A DNA stretch of 25,828 bases from Reticulitermes lucifugus (taxonomy: Eukaryota > Arthropoda > Insecta > Blattodea > Rhinotermitidae). The notes beneath the pieces were generated by a model that saw only the letters and a list, made by a program, of their open reading frames with translations, made no database searches and had not been told where the DNA came from. The translations under genes were made by a program, and so were the position numbers. The stretch's first letter is position 1. Every line of letters starts with the position of its first letter. This document shows, one piece after another, positions 17,520 to 25,828 of this stretch. The stretch covers positions 1-25,828 of the forward strand of contig JAKCWW010001680.1 of the NCBI GenBank assembly GCA_026260175.1, read 5' to 3'.

Positions 17520-18970
17520 GAAAAGGAAATGTACGGAATGAATAATGTTAAGCTAATTAAACATGTTTCAAAACAAGTTTAAAAAGAATATTCAGTCGTC
17601 CTTTCGGTGGTGTTTAAACCTTCTAAGATCAAGTTACACAAGCTCTTACATCTTGAAGAACACAGTTTGCTTGCATTGCTAAAACCAGTTTGCTGGATGC
17701 TGTATGATGATAGTTTATTGTTAAAATCATAATGACACAAATACACTCTGAGGGAATGATTTGGAGATTTACTGCTATTCTGGTGGTAAATCCCCTGTTG
17801 GGGTTTAAAGGGCCAATCGGGTAAAATAATAATTGTAAAATATAAATTATAATTGAGTATTATTCTAGCACCAGTATTTACGTATTTAACCACAGTTTAT
17901 TTAACTACTCTGTGAGTAACGCAGACTGTAGTCTGAAAATAAATTGGAAACGATGTATAACGGAGTGGCCGTAGCCTTATTTGACTTACTGTCCCGAAGT
18001 TCTTGTGGAGCTACTAAGGAATACCTGAGTCAGGACAACCGGGTACCTGGCACAGATTACAGAGTTTCCGGTTAAGAGGCAGAAGTACGTATTTAGTCAT
18101 TAAAGGGCTACTTTGGATGAATTGTTGTTGAAAGCTATGGTACATGAATATATACGTTTTGAAACGGATTCTTCACAGATAAATTGCATAATTTTTCATG
18201 TTTGAGATTATATTGTATTATTATCCGTTGGGTCTTTGAAGTCTGAAATCTACGTAGACTGATAAATCATTTCAAGCCTCACAAGAAAAATTCAGTACCT
18301 CCATTACAAATACCGACCTCGTTAAAGCAAGTAATTGTTTCCGATAATCATACGAAACCAAGAAATGCTCTCAGTGAGCAGGTGCATTATAACCATTGAA
18401 CTTGAAATGGCTAAGTATATTTTACTGTCACTTTCTGACAGCTGGGTACAGAATTGTAGTGAGAATACATTGGCATTTTTCTCTCTCAAAGAAAATTTCG
18501 AGTGATGTGGAACCAAAAATTATTTCGTGTCATACGGTTATTATCCTTGCCACTGGAGTATTTCAACATACACTCCAAGAAGAAAAACGAAAGAAAACAG
18601 AAAATTACTGCGTAGAAAAAAGGGAGTAATTGCAATTGTATAAGCAGAATGGTAAGAAAATATTGCTGAAAGACGCATTGTCATACCTAATGCATGTGAG
18701 CATAATTCCGTTGCCAGGGAAAAGGTTTAGTACCACTAACATGAGCAGGATAAGGTCATTGTGTTGGTCTTAATGAATTAATACATAAATGGAAATACTT
18801 AAGTATATAATGCCTTCTACATATCTGGCTCTCTTACGTACTTTGCGTAATTATATTTCGAATTCGTGTTTTCCTAGAAACGGAGCAAACATTCGGTGAT
18901 CCGAAATTATGCTTAATTAGTAAGGTGTCGACATTTCCGAGAAACCAGCTAGTTCCATTTCATACACTTA
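17520..18970. other. No gene recognised
   Basis: The longest frame (17579-17893, minus, 104 codons) is rich in N, Y and S, lacks any recognisable domain, and lies in AT-rich DNA where long frames arise less often, but I still cannot support it. Its neighbours show no splice signals that would make it an exon. A 15-base word at 18300-18314 recurs at 25081-25095. Confidence 0.35.
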
Positions 18971-18974
18971 ATAG

Positions 18975-19268
18975 TAAGGCCAGAACCGCCGAGAGCGGGT
19001 TCGGGTCCTGGTGAAAAAAATTTTTCGGGCCCCCAATAAGGGCGGAACAACTAAAAATCTTTACACTAAATCGAAAAGAATGACTCTCAATTGCAGAGTG
19101 TTTTGGGCTTCGTCTGAAAGGGTTAATTTTTGTATACTTGACAAATAATGGTACTAACCAGAAAGACCAATACTTATGCAATGTAGTCGATCCCCGGGCC
19201 CCTTTCCGGACCGCAGGGCCCGGTAATTTGTACCGGCTTTCCCCCCCCCCCTCTCTCTGTCTCTCGTC
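18975..19268 (-). repeat. GC-rich repeat-like patch with hairpin and C-run
   Basis: Two GC-rich ends (GGCCAGAACCGCCGAGAGCG near 18978 and a GGGCCC-rich block at 19190-19236) enclose AT-rich sequence. The second end has a perfect hairpin, CCGGTA (19220-19225) with TACCGG (19231-19236). It is followed by eleven C (19241-19251) and TC repeats. On the minus strand this gives GCCGGTACAAATTACCGGG after a G-run; I recall a similar GGTACAAATTACCGG sequence in insect repeats but cannot name the family. A 117-codon minus frame crosses it and is probably not a gene. Confidence 0.4.
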
Positions 19269-19344
19269 AGCACTGAGTTGTGGCAGGCAGCAATTCCCCA
19301 TAAACGCTGACATCTTCTGTCGGGCTACACGACGTTATATCTAA

Positions 19345-20890
19345 CATGATTCATAATCTTAAACTTCAGTACATTGATAACCTCAGGTCTGGTACAGCGG
19401 TAAAGCTAACCAGCTGCAAACGACAGTCTGGTTCTGAGAAACGGATTTGAAATATATTTCTCAGTTCGCGTAGTACCTTGTTCAGTAAAGCTGAAAATTT
19501 TGACAGCATGATCAATCTCGCACGTATGGCTGTTACTGTTTCCGCATAGGGCCCATGCAGCCGGATTGAAACGTATTTACAGCGTCTACGGTCACCAGTA
19601 GAAGAGAGTGACACTCAAGCTCACCTCACCCTTCACACGCTGACGTCAACCCTTGGAGATCAAATCGTATGAAACAATTTAATGTTGCCAATTTCAGATA
19701 TACTGATTATTTTGAAAAATAAGACAGTATATAGACATAGCGTGTTCATGTGTACTGCGAATGTTTAAAAAGAACTTCAGACAGCACAGTGATTTATTTA
19801 CGGTGCTGTGGGTAACAGACTGTGTAGCGTCGATTGTAGGATGGCTGGTGAATGATAAATTGGGAAGGATTTGGAAGGAAGTAGGCGTAGACTAATAGAA
19901 ATATGCAGGCTTTTGCTTCGAGTAAATAAAAAAATTTGGCCACATCCGGTGTCCACGCCGAGATTTCAATGGTACTCTCCCAAATATGGAGCGTTACCCC
20001 CTATACCAAACTGCTCGGTCAAAATTCTAGTGAAATGTGCGTTGATTGAGACTTCGTTTTTATTATTATAGGCGTAAATGACCGCAACACTGTTCAAAAA
20101 CAGACGTACGGAAGTGTAAAAGAGATGTGGCTGAATACAGACATTGACAGATTCACAAAAAGATTATAAAGGAAGGCGGCGTGACAGTCTTGGCTTTATT
20201 TAATAAGAAAGTGTAATTCATGAAAGGTGAAATACAGTCAGAAGAGCAGAAAAGATACTGCACGTCACATTGTTCACCATTTTGTGACAGTTATGTAAAA
20301 TTCTGTTCAAATAAAAAGATTTGACGTCATATCGATACGAAATGAGCAGTGAATCGTTTTAAATTTATAAATGAGAAGTGCTACTGCTTTAAAATCTTTA
20401 CCACACCAAAGTTAATGTAAATGAAGAAAGCAAAGCGTACGTCCAACTAATGATTTATGTGTCATATTTTCATGCCTCACACAAAACAGAGTTTTTAATC
20501 CAATATAATACTTCCTTGTTTTGTCTCTAAATCAGTGCCGAATTCAGGTTCTGAAGGCCGATCACATTATTACTGTAAGCTACTCTTATCTTAATATTGC
20601 CACAGTCTAGGCCTACCTGTCAACAGCACGTGTAACGGATAAGATTAAAGCCACAAATATATGCTAACTTGATCAGATATATTTCCTAAGGTAAAATTTA
20701 CGATCAGACACTTTTAGGCTTAGTGTTGGTTTTCTTTTGAGTTTCTGCGCCGTTTAATGGTTCAGAAAGCCAAACTAAGACCAGCAGTTGATCAAAGCTG
20801 CCAAGAAAACCTGAAAACACACCAGCAGGCCTACGTTAGGAAAAACTTGATGTCAGTATTTGATACACGACACAAACGTGTTTTTTTTTT
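19345..20890. other. No gene recognised
   Basis: At about 19383-19440 GGTCTGGTACAGCGGTAAAG is weakly tRNA-like but has no B box partner that I trust. An 82-codon minus frame lies over it. The remainder is AT-leaning with no supported feature. A run of T precedes the next foldback element at 20880-20890. Confidence 0.4.
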
Positions 20891-20897
20891 ATAACAT

Positions 20898-21057
20898 CTG
20901 TGATTTCGAGATCGCTCCTCTGGAATGTTACGCAGCGTTGATCTCGAAACGTCGGTAACTAACTACCAATCAACGCTGTGTAACATCCCAGAAGAGTGAA
21001 GATCTCATGTACACCATTTACACCGCGGCGGAAGCCTAAAATTATGAACCTGTGATT
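20898..21057 (-). mobile_element. Foldback element C with partial core
   Basis: The arms 20915-20942 and 20969-20996 match at 25 of 28 positions. Between them the left side carries CTCGAAACGTC (GAAAC at 20946-20950) and then the hairpin GGTAACTAACTACC (20954-20967). The right end ACCGCGGCGGAAGCCTAAAA is the reverse complement of the start of copies A and B, so this copy is inverted relative to them. Only the second half of the ribozyme-like core (GAAACGTCGG) is kept; the CTGANGA box is absent. CTGTGATT flanks the element at 20898-20905 and 21050-21057, a weak candidate target-site duplication of 8 bp. No protein is encoded. Confidence 0.75.
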
Positions 21058-21100
21058 CCTTAAATAGTTTCGAAACAATTATTCTGAAAGTGTTCGTGAG

Positions 21101-21262
21101 GGAGCCGGGATAGCTTAATGTAGTGATTTGGGCTTGACGACTGTGGAATCGGGGTTGGACTCCCAGCAGAGGCAAGAGATTTATATAGTGTACAGAAAGG
21201 CTCTGTGTCCGCTCCAGTCTGCTATCCATAGTTGACTGGGGACTGCTTCTACGAGGATGAAG
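21101..21262 (+). mobile_element. tRNA-derived SINE, head and partial body
   Basis: GAGCCGGGATAGCTTAATG (from 21102) is a tRNA-like 5' end with an A-box region at 21111-21130. GGTTGGACTCCC (21153-21164) is a B box with one change from GGTTCGA. It is followed by AGCAGAGGCAAGAGATTTAT, which parallels the SINE at 9650. The 3' end fades after CGAGGATGAAGTGCC and no tail or duplication was found. The 87-codon minus frame over it (21005-21268) is an artefact of the repeats. Confidence 0.65.
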
Positions 21263-22190
21263 TGCCACAGGGCGAAACTCTGGTGCCTAGATAAGAAATG
21301 TGTGTCACTGTGCCTCCATTCCCGTATATTCTTTCATGCCGTGGTGCGTAAGTCCTGCGACATCTTCACCTTCATTTTTTCCGTGGTTACATTACGACAT
21401 TACATAACTGTAAGGAAATTGGGGTTTCTTATACATAAAAACACAAAGAATCGTATTAAAAGCACTAACAAATATTTTAGTTTTGTTCGCTGTTGTGTCT
21501 CCTCCTTTACGTGTGTTGAAGGCATGCGAGGGGGCGGTGGAGGTATAGCGCCACTGATTCTTGACTAGGGCATCAGATGACACTAAGTGACCAGCTTCGC
21601 CCCCCTACATTCCTTGTGACGTGTGTGGCGAAAGAATCACTACAGTAATTATCATCTTAGGAACTCCTAGGGTTGTCCAGTTACTATGTAAGTAGCCAAA
21701 ATAGGAAAGTTAAGAAATACGTAGTGAATAATAGAAGGTGACAACGTATATTTACCACTGTACTTTAAAGAACTGACAAACTCGGACTTGAAACTTTATA
21801 TCCAACAATAGCACAACCATAGTCACTGGTGACGTCACCGTAATCTCATAGAACTGACTCATTTGTTGGTCTAAGTTATTTCCATGACAGGACGGTTGTA
21901 ATATGTTTAACACGTGTATGTTGGCAGCATGTCATTACGAGCGCGTGCTTTATGGCAGACCTTGAAATAAATACTTGCTATAGACATGCATATTCATCCA
22001 TGTGCGCCATGACAACACAATGCCTCTCCCCCTGTCCTCCTGAATGCAAAACATCTTATCACTGAAGTACTGCAGCCTAGTGGTGATAATGCATTAAACA
22101 ATAAATGTACGCGTCTTGTCTGAGCAGCTTCATTACTTCTAACCGAAATTGGCCAGAAAACAACGTATGAGTGTTGTATTTTAAGCCATA
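21263..22190. other. No gene recognised
   Basis: Two opposed frames overlap at 21257-21583 (103 codons plus, 63 minus). The plus frame ends in a run of glycines from a GGGGGCGGTGG tract and has no domain. There is a GTGACGTCACCG palindrome at about 21829-21840 that resembles a cAMP-response-type site, but it stands alone. Confidence 0.4.
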
Positions 22191-22194
22191 GATA

Positions 22195-22380
22195 AGCATG
22201 AAGGCCGGACAGGCTTCCTTAAATTATAACATTTCTTTCTCGCCCCGCTCGAATCTCGGTCGGAGCACCGGTCATCGTGTTTGAGGACTTGGTGGCTTTC
22301 CTCAGTTCCTCCACAACAATTATAGGGCAGTGCCCTAATCTGACTGCTTCCGCTCGCTGCCACAGCCTTTCCAGTTTAGC
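22195..22380 (+). mobile_element. Possible SINE fragment (B-box region)
   Basis: CCGCTCGAATCTCGGTCGG at 22245-22263 resembles a SINE B box followed by the CGGTCGG that often closes such heads. The sequence after it (GTGGCTTTCCTCAGTTCCTC) is the kind of body seen in insect SINEs, as far as I remember. No A box and no flanking repeats were found, so the call is weak. Confidence 0.35.
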
Positions 22381-22470
22381 ATTCAAGAGTCATCCAGTCA
22401 TTCGACGCTGTGTAATCAGTGACACTGGGCGCGTCTTTAAATAAGCCATGCAACAACACAGTAATGTAAA

Positions 22471-22676
22471 GGAGCTGTGATAGATCAGTCAGTATAGTGA
22501 CCAGGCTACGGGCTGGACGCCCCAGGAATTGGGTAGGTTCCTGTTAGCAGCAGAAATATTATTCTTGTCACACAGATTCTGTGTCGGGTCTGGTGCCCAT
22601 TTATGCTCCTATCCAATAGACACCTGTATTCTTTTTCCGGGGGTAAAGATGCTGGGGCGTGAAGCTGATCGCTGAA
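22471..22676 (+). mobile_element. tRNA-derived SINE, plus-strand copy
   Basis: GGAGCTGTGATAGATCAGTC (22471-22490), continuing with AGTATAGTGACC, is a tRNA-like head with an A-box region. GGTAGGTTCCTGTTAGCAGC then marks a degraded B box. The body word CCGGGGGTAAAGATGCTGGG followed by GCGTGAAG (22637-22664) matches the CGGTAAAGCGGCCGGGG of the minus-strand SINE at 11472-11735. The 3' tail is not recognisable. No target-site duplication was found. Confidence 0.65.
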
Positions 22677-22679
22677 ATT

Positions 22680-24490
22680 TATCAAGCGCCGAGGATAAGC
22701 AGGTGTGGAGCCCTACCTTTTCTCCACCATGCCTCTTGTGGCATAAGGCTAATGAGACACAGCGATGACGTCTATCGACGTTTCGCTATTTCGCTAGTTA
22801 TAGACATCACATCAGTGTGGTGTTGCTTATATTTTCTGAAGCATCCCGTCAGTAATGCCACTTCATTGTCGGAAGTTCAGTCACTGCACAGTTGTCACAG
22901 TTACCATGTTGATACTATCGATGGTAGACGAGTATAAATTATGAAAGTACGGTGACATTTTATTTCATTATGTTCGTGCCAAATTAAATTAAAGTCTGTT
23001 CTGGCATTCAAATATCATTAGAAAGGGGAACACGTGCCTGGTATGACGTCGCCTAGGATGATATCAAGTCTTTCTTCCATAAGAAATAAGTAATGTTATC
23101 GTACTAGTTAACAAGGTAATAGGTCGATATCTGTTGGAGCATTTGGAAATTTATGTCTGACGACATATACACTGCAGTTCATAATCTTTCATTTTCTACT
23201 TCATTTTCCGAAAAGATTAAAGTACAATTTACAACAATTTCTTATACATTTTTCATGGGTATGTTTCTAATCTTAACGGCCATTTTGTGCTATTTTTTCG
23301 TACATTCTTATATTTCTGGAGTCGCAAGAGACGAAAATCTTTCCTTTGTTCGCATTTATCTACTGCAAAGGTTCCTAGATTGAGTTCCGGTCTGTGTGTT
23401 GTTGGGTGTGTGGGGGGGGGGGTTGGAGGGATGGAAAGGAAATGGATACGGTCTGGAATAATGCGAGCTGCTTGAAGAGGATAAAGTGATTGCGGTAAAA
23501 AAGAAATCTATCCAATGAATTCTGTAGAGGTTTGTGTAGACTTATGTTGTGCGAATATCTACATGCATTTCGTGGAGGATACTTTCATATTTCCGCTGTA
23601 ATACGATGAGAGGTTTGTGATGGTTTCCGGGATTATAGAACGAAATTGGCCTTGATCTATTTTAAAAGAGGAATATGGTAATGATGGAGGCACAAAAAGT
23701 AAGTAAACATTTCAAAACATGACCGGTACAGTTGGGAGTATATCGCTTCAGAAACCGATGGTTATGGACTTGATCTGTGAAATGTTCTTGCTTTGAATAA
23801 AGAATGTAAGTTATGGGGGCTTACGTTTTTAAGAAAAACCGCGGTTACAGAAACGAAGGTCTTATGGGAAATTAGGGGTTAAGGCAACAGTGACCTCTGT
23901 TAATGGCCATGAAACAAGCTAAGGTTACTTGTTCCTTCACTACATAAAATAGATAAGCGTATACGTTCAAAAACGAATTTTGTATAAAACAAAATTGTTT
24001 CATGTAATGAAATAGAGCAGTGGTAATGTGGAAGATAGAAAGCTGGTTTCGTGTGCCATTACCGCCCTGCCGCCTGTAAATGTGGACTTTTTGATGCGGA
24101 AATCACCTTTTTTTCCCTTTCCATGATTACACAAATGAAAACCGCGGATACATAAAACCGGATAATGTGGTAGGTCAAACTGGGTATAAATTCAAAACCG
24201 CGATTGGCTGGGGATTGCTGTAGTGGTCGGCTAAATAATTCATACTATATGATTTCGAGTTCTGTAATGGTTAAATATTCGGATTATTAGTTGAGTTGTA
24301 GCTGAACACGAAGTTTGGTTACGTTATGTCTTATTTTAACATATAATTAATTTTTAAGGCACTGTGCTTGCTCCGTGTTTTATATACACATTTATCCACT
24401 TTGTTTAATGCTAGAGAACCCTGCATTTTGCTTAGAGACTCTTCGTATGTTTGTTTCTTATGATTCTCGCAGTAAATACTGATTACTTGG
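22680..24490. other. No gene recognised
   Basis: About 1.8 kb, including frames at 22659-22937, 23153-23383 and 23287-23475 (all plus). The second encodes one strongly hydrophobic stretch but nothing recognisable, and the third runs into an eleven-G tract at 23412-23422. I see no repeat family member here. Confidence 0.4.
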
Positions 24491-24668
24491 GGTCTTCTCT
24501 CTTCTGGGATGTTAGGCAGCTTTGGGTAACTTTTACCTACATTTCGGTACAGTCTGTCGGTCTCATCTTCAAGGATCAAGCAGTGAAAGAACTAAGTATC
24601 ATTCAACGCCGCGTAAGATCCCAGAAGAGCGAATACCTCATTTACACGGCGGCGGGAGGCTGAAATCA
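24491..24668 (-). mobile_element. Foldback element D with full hammerhead-like core
   Basis: The arms 24499-24524 and 24604-24629 match at 22 of 26 positions. Read on the minus strand, the order is: end TTTCAGCCTCCCGCCGCCG, arm, CTTGAAGA (24573-24566), GAGAC and a weak stem, GAAATGTAGG (24545 downwards), hairpin GGTAA/TTACC (24537-24525), arm. In topology this matches arms as stem I, a stem II, and a stem III hairpin, which is how a hammerhead is laid out. The core is changed, however (CTTGAAGA for CUGANGA; GAAAT for GAAAC), and stem II is poor. The minus-strand frame ILEDETDRLYRNVGKSYPK comes from this repeat; similar phrases recur in cockroach data, from memory. Confidence 0.75.
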
Positions 24669-24734
24669 CGGATGTCACTTCCCTCCTAAATAGCCTTAAC
24701 TGATTACTCATTGTAATGGCGACTCAGTGTGAGA
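24669..24734. other. Spacer between foldback elements D and E
   Basis: This 66-base interval separates two inverted copies of the same family whose TTTCAGGCTTCC-type ends face each other. It contains no feature of its own. Confidence 0.7.
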
Positions 24735-24875
24735 TTCAGGCTTCCACTGCGATGCATTTGAGGCCGTCGCTCTTCTGGGATGTTACGTGGTATAGGTTGT
24801 CAGCAGACGTTTCAGTCCCATCTTCAAGGACGAAGCAGTCCTACGCCGCGTAACGTCCAAGGAAAGCGAAGGCCA
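24735..24875 (+). mobile_element. Foldback element E with hammerhead-like core on the minus strand
   Basis: The plus-strand start TTCAGGCTTCCACTGCGATG matches the family end. The arms 24768-24796 and 24840-24868 pair at about 20 of 29 positions. On the minus strand the core reads CCTTGAAGATGGGACTGAAA from about 24830, with CTTGAAGA at 24828-24821 and GAAAC at 24813-24809. GTC-TGCT-GAC then forms a 3-bp hairpin after GAAAC. Stem II is almost lost, since the two boxes are only seven bases apart. Arms and core are thus both present, but a working ribozyme is unlikely. Confidence 0.7.
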
Positions 24876-25700
24876 AGACTGCGCGAGAAGGACTGTGTTT
24901 GAGTGTTATACAGATTAATTTTAGACCATAAATAATTAATTAGTTAACGTGACTTAGACAGTTCAATTAGTATTTTTGTAACCAGCATTAACGCTTTGAA
25001 GATGATTGTCCTTTAAATTACAGACATGCATAGACCGTTACAAAACTCATTACCTGCCTTAACAGAGAACACAGTCGGTCTCCATTACAAATACCAGCCG
25101 GTTAACGCTGTTTAGAGAAACATTTGCTATTTATTCTGAGATTTATACGGAAGGTATAAACACAGTGTGGCGAAATGCGACTTATTAACGTGTTAACATA
25201 TGTTATATACCATTATCGCTAAGCTTCGGGCGTTTAAATACCTACAAATGTTGTAACTGTGAGACTCTTGTGATGTAATTATTGCTATTTATTGCCAACT
25301 TCAGATTTTATCCAAGCCATCACAACTGAATTACAAACACGTCACCACACCCAATATCACTGCCGTGTATCCATCTCGCTTTGTTCGCCTCTGTTCTCTG
25401 TCCTGTGTAAACAATACTTTATTAGTGACTGCAATTCAATAACCTTGACCTGAACTAGTGCAATGTAATGATACACCAAATAGTTTGTATGATATCAGTC
25501 ATAAAGCAGGTTTACAGTGGACGCTTTTTTTATTCTCTATTTTCATCTGTAAAAAGAACAGTTCAAATATACAGCTATCATAACACAACTTTCCCACAAT
25601 GCCTCCGCCACAACTGAGGCATGTATTGGGACGGGCTTGTCTGTTTGCTGTTCATATGTGTCCTGCGTCATCAGCTATCGCGTCACAAATTTTTCCACTT
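24876..25700. other. No gene recognised
   Basis: About 800 bases without a supportable feature. The word TCCATTACAAATACC at 25081-25095 also occurs at 18300-18314, followed in both by a CC/CG-GTTAA sequence. Confidence 0.4.
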
Positions 25701-25828
25701 GGCTATCATGTTATATGTGGCTATCATGCTGTATGTGGCTACCATGTTATATGTGGCTATCATGTTATATGTGGTTATCATGTTATATGTGGCTATCATG
25801 CTGTATGTGGCTACCATGTTATATGTGG
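25701..25828. repeat. Tandem repeat, 18-bp unit with 72-bp higher-order period
   Basis: Seven full units of the form GGCTATCATGTTATATGT run from 25701 to 25826 and the array continues beyond the window. Units 2 and 6 share the variant CATGCTG, and units 3 and 7 share CTACCATG. The pattern therefore repeats every four units (72 bp), which means blocks were amplified after single units had diverged. In one plus-strand frame each unit reads Gly-Tyr-His-Val-Ile-Cys or a one-residue variant, without stops. No upstream coding region feeds that frame, so I treat it as a minisatellite. Confidence 0.9.

Noticed and set aside
17579..17893. 104-codon minus-strand frame as a gene or exon
   Set aside because: It has no recognisable domain, a composition set by AT-rich DNA, and no splice or promoter signals nearby.
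19383..19440. tRNA-like segment (GGTACAGCGGTAAAGC) as a tRNA or SINE head
   Set aside because: No credible B box or cloverleaf follows at the right distance.
21829..21840. GTGACGTCACCG as a cAMP-response promoter element
   Set aside because: A single short palindrome with no neighbouring promoter signals or transcription start evidence.
23153..23383. Small membrane protein with one hydrophobic segment
   Set aside because: T-rich DNA readily encodes F, L and I runs. There is no homology I recognise and no supporting context.
23412..23422. G-run as telomeric or quadruplex feature
   Set aside because: It is a single homopolymer run without repeated G-tracts or telomeric units.
25701..25828. 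CRISPR array
   Set aside because: Units are contiguous 18-mers with no spacers, and the context is eukaryotic.

Overview
This window looks like non-coding nuclear DNA from an arthropod, most likely an insect. It is AT-leaning and has no protein-coding gene that I can support. It is full of decayed tRNA-derived SINEs, short foldback repeats and simple repeats. The SINE translations include phrases such as GIRTHDPSKRAA and MAQLVEALRYKSEGRGFD. These recur as spurious ORFs in cockroach, termite and stick-insect assemblies, so Blattodea or a relative is my best guess, from memory and not from a search.

Layout. Positions 1-2700 hold a CpG-rich opening, a LINE-derived protein remnant (669-830, minus), SINE scraps and two degenerate ribozyme-like motifs. 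Positions 2700-5000 are mostly featureless apart from a GAT microsatellite. Positions 5000-5750 hold a diverged tandem repeat, a ribozyme-like motif and a foldback element with exact 15-bp flanking repeats. Positions 5900-10900 are mostly unique sequence with a CpG-rich patch at 7795-7990 and a SINE near 9650-9909. Positions 10897-11752 hold two full-length minus-strand SINEs with target-site duplications; one contains the only assembly gap (82 N). Positions 12950-17520 hold another foldback element, two full-length plus-strand SINEs of one family, and a 178-bp near-perfect inverted repeat. Positions 18970-21260 hold a GC-rich repeat-like patch, a foldback element and a SINE. Positions 22190-25828 hold SINE remnants, a head-to-head pair of foldback elements and a tandem repeat of 18-bp units that runs off the edge.

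The most interesting signal is a dispersed set of short sequences with the order C-T-G/T-A-N-G-A, small hairpin, GAAAC. This resembles the conserved core of a hammerhead ribozyme, and several copies sit inside inverted-repeat arms capped by a GGTA/TACC hairpin. Hammerhead motifs are known from Penelope-like retroelements and retrozymes. These copies are degenerate, and I could not find a complete catalytic fold in any of them. I read them as remnants of a non-autonomous, probably retrotransposed, foldback family. No genes act together here; the window is a record of repeat insertion and decay.
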